Made by a program: the position numbers and the translations under genes. Source: Yamagishiella unicocca (lineage: Eukaryota > Chlorophyta > Chlorophyceae > Chlamydomonadales > Volvocaceae). Taken from it: a stretch of 64,000 nucleotides of DNA. Shown here in pieces: positions 62,794-64,000 of this stretch. Numbering within the stretch: position 1 is the first letter of the stretch; each line of letters starts with the position of its first letter. The stretch is taken from positions 248,001-312,000 of the forward strand of contig BDSL01000053.1 of the NCBI GenBank assembly GCA_003116995.1, read 5' to 3'. The notes beneath the pieces are model-generated. The model searched no databases and was not told the DNA's origin. It saw nothing but the letters and a program-made list of their open reading frames with translations.

Positions 62794-63722
62794 CTACAGC
62801 GGCTGGTCGTGCGGCAGCCGCCGCCGCGGCTGCTGCTGCGGCAACGGCTTGCCGTCCCGGTACGCCTGCAGCGCCGCCGTAGCGGTGGCCACCCAATCGT
62901 CCTGGGAGCGGGCCCACGACAAGAAGCAAGCGTCCTGATCGACGAAAGGGGAGGGGAGGAGGGGAGGGGAGTTAGATGCTGCAGGGTTGGAGCGGGGAAG
63001 GTCGCGAGGCAAGGGCCTCGGCACGCTTGAGGGATTACTGCGGCCCCAATTCCCCAACCACACAGCCCCATGCAAATCTGCGGTAGGAGGCACTCCAATC
63101 TGCCGCACTTGCATTGAACCCCAAACCACGGCTCTGTGAGCCGTCTTGCCGCTCGTGCCGTTGCCTTATTCCCCACCACCAGGCAAGCCATCCTCCCCAC
63201 ACCTCCCAAGTGGGCGCCGGCCGTTCCCAAGGCTTCCGCCTCCTCGCAGCTGCAGACCTGACCGTGTCCCCAACGCAAGTGACCCCTGCTTCCAGGCCCG
63301 TTCCGTGCCGTTAATCAGCCACATAATCGCGGCCCTCTGACAAGCCCTTCATCCTCGATCCTGAGCGCCCCGTGCCTCCGGGCTTTCTTGTCCCCACACA
63401 CAGAGCCTGCTCCATCCCTAACGCAGCGCCTGCCCGCCGGCCAAGACTACCATCCAGGCAATCCCCAAACACGTAGCATGCCCAATACCACCCAACACCA
63501 CGCGAGCAAGACTCGTTCCCGCCATGGACCACGAGGAACCCAGTTCCCCTCCTCAGCCCAACCCCCTCCAAGGCCTGCGCCTGCCCTCCCTCCCTCCAGA
63601 CTCACAATCAGCGTCATGCCGTTAACGGCCAGCAGCTGATGCTCTACCGGGATGCGGGTGAAGTTGAAGGCCTGGAAGAGCGGCCACACCGCAAGCTCCG
63701 CCGTGAAGGTGGGGAGGAAGTC
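62794..63722 (-). CDS. Mpv17/PMP22-family membrane protein, copy 2, 3' part only
   Basis: Two in-phase minus-strand exons, 63722-63606 and 62934-62794 (stop), encode the C-terminal signature of the family: AVWPLFQAFNFTRIPVEHQLLAVN followed by DACFLSWARSQDDW. This is clearly related to copy 1 (VWPPYMAAVFSRVPVQHQLLAVN, DVCFLSWAR), and an intron interrupts the motif just after the TLI/TLF position where copy 1 has none. It ends 46 residues into the last exon and lacks the Gln-rich tail of copy 1. The 5' exons are not between 63723 and 64000, so they lie beyond the window or are missing. Confidence 0.8.
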
Positions 63723-64000
63723 CTGGTGAAGGGGCGGGCGGGTCAGGAGCGGGGAGTCAGCGCAAGGACCCAGTCCAGGACGTAAGGGAGGTACGGATAT
63801 GGTGCAACCCGAACTCCTTGCTTCCACAAACACACGTACGTCTCGACGTCCCTCAACGCTACGCCTTCCACACAGTTTTCCCGAGGTACATAAATCGCAA
63901 CGCTTGGGTGCTTCTGCATGGAAAAATCCAAGCGTCTGGCAGCAGACGGTGCGTGCGAGCCCAACATGGTTCGATTATGATTGCCTCCCAGCCAACTTCT
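63723..64000. other. Probable intron of the second Mpv17-family gene
   Basis: The sequence upstream of the acceptor at 63723 has no Mpv17-like coding segment. A minus-strand ORF starting at 63967 matches no family I recognise and is not supported. Confidence 0.4.

Noticed and set aside
63743..63967. Minus-strand ORF near the window end as a first exon of the second Mpv17-family gene
   Set aside because: It has no Mpv17 N-terminal motifs and no phase-compatible donor to the exon at 63722 that I could find.

Overview
The window is GC-rich nuclear DNA from a green alga. Genes have many short exons bounded by GT..AG introns, several 3' ends carry the TGTAA polyadenylation motif typical of chlamydomonad algae, and there is a PsbS photoprotection gene. 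A volvocine/Chlamydomonas-type chlorophyte is the best fit; I cannot name the species. Exon models below were built by hand from splice motifs and reading phase, so internal boundaries are more secure than first exons.

Layout, left to right. (1) 1-5042 (+): 5'-truncated HAT/TPR-repeat protein of the MBB1/HCF107 type, with tandem repeats in several introns. (2) 6189-7852 (-): zinc-knuckle, Arg/Glu/Lys-rich protein resembling SREK1IP1. (3) 9274-11799 (+): secretory fucosyltransferase-like glycosyltransferase. (4) 13441-17421 (-): plastid aspartate-semialdehyde dehydrogenase. (5) 17795-29659 (+): a Pro/Gln/Ala-rich protein of about 3,000 residues with a charged coiled-coil N-terminus, function unknown. 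(6) 28.9-37.6 kb: a head-to-tail segmental duplication. Unit A holds the intact 3' end of gene 5 and a frameshifted F-box/LRR-like gene; unit B holds a deleted, broken copy of gene 5 and an F-box/LRR-like ORF that is open throughout. (7) 38562-48319 (-): a TPR plus J-domain co-chaperone of the plant TPR15/TPR16 type. (8) 50606-51641 (-): PSBS. (9) 53556-57103 (-): NCS1-family nucleobase transporter, PLUTO-like and probably plastidic. (10) 58189-59432 (+) and 62794 to beyond the window (-): two convergent Mpv17/PMP22-family genes.

The genes do not form an operon or one pathway. Several are predicted plastid proteins (HAT protein, aspartate-semialdehyde dehydrogenase, PsbS, NCS1 transporter), which is ordinary for an algal chromosome. 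No rRNA, convincing tRNA, CRISPR array or complete transposon was found. The most unusual content is the complementary decay of the duplicated units, tandem repeats lying against 3' splice sites, and telomere-like repeats inside an intron that were copied with the duplication.
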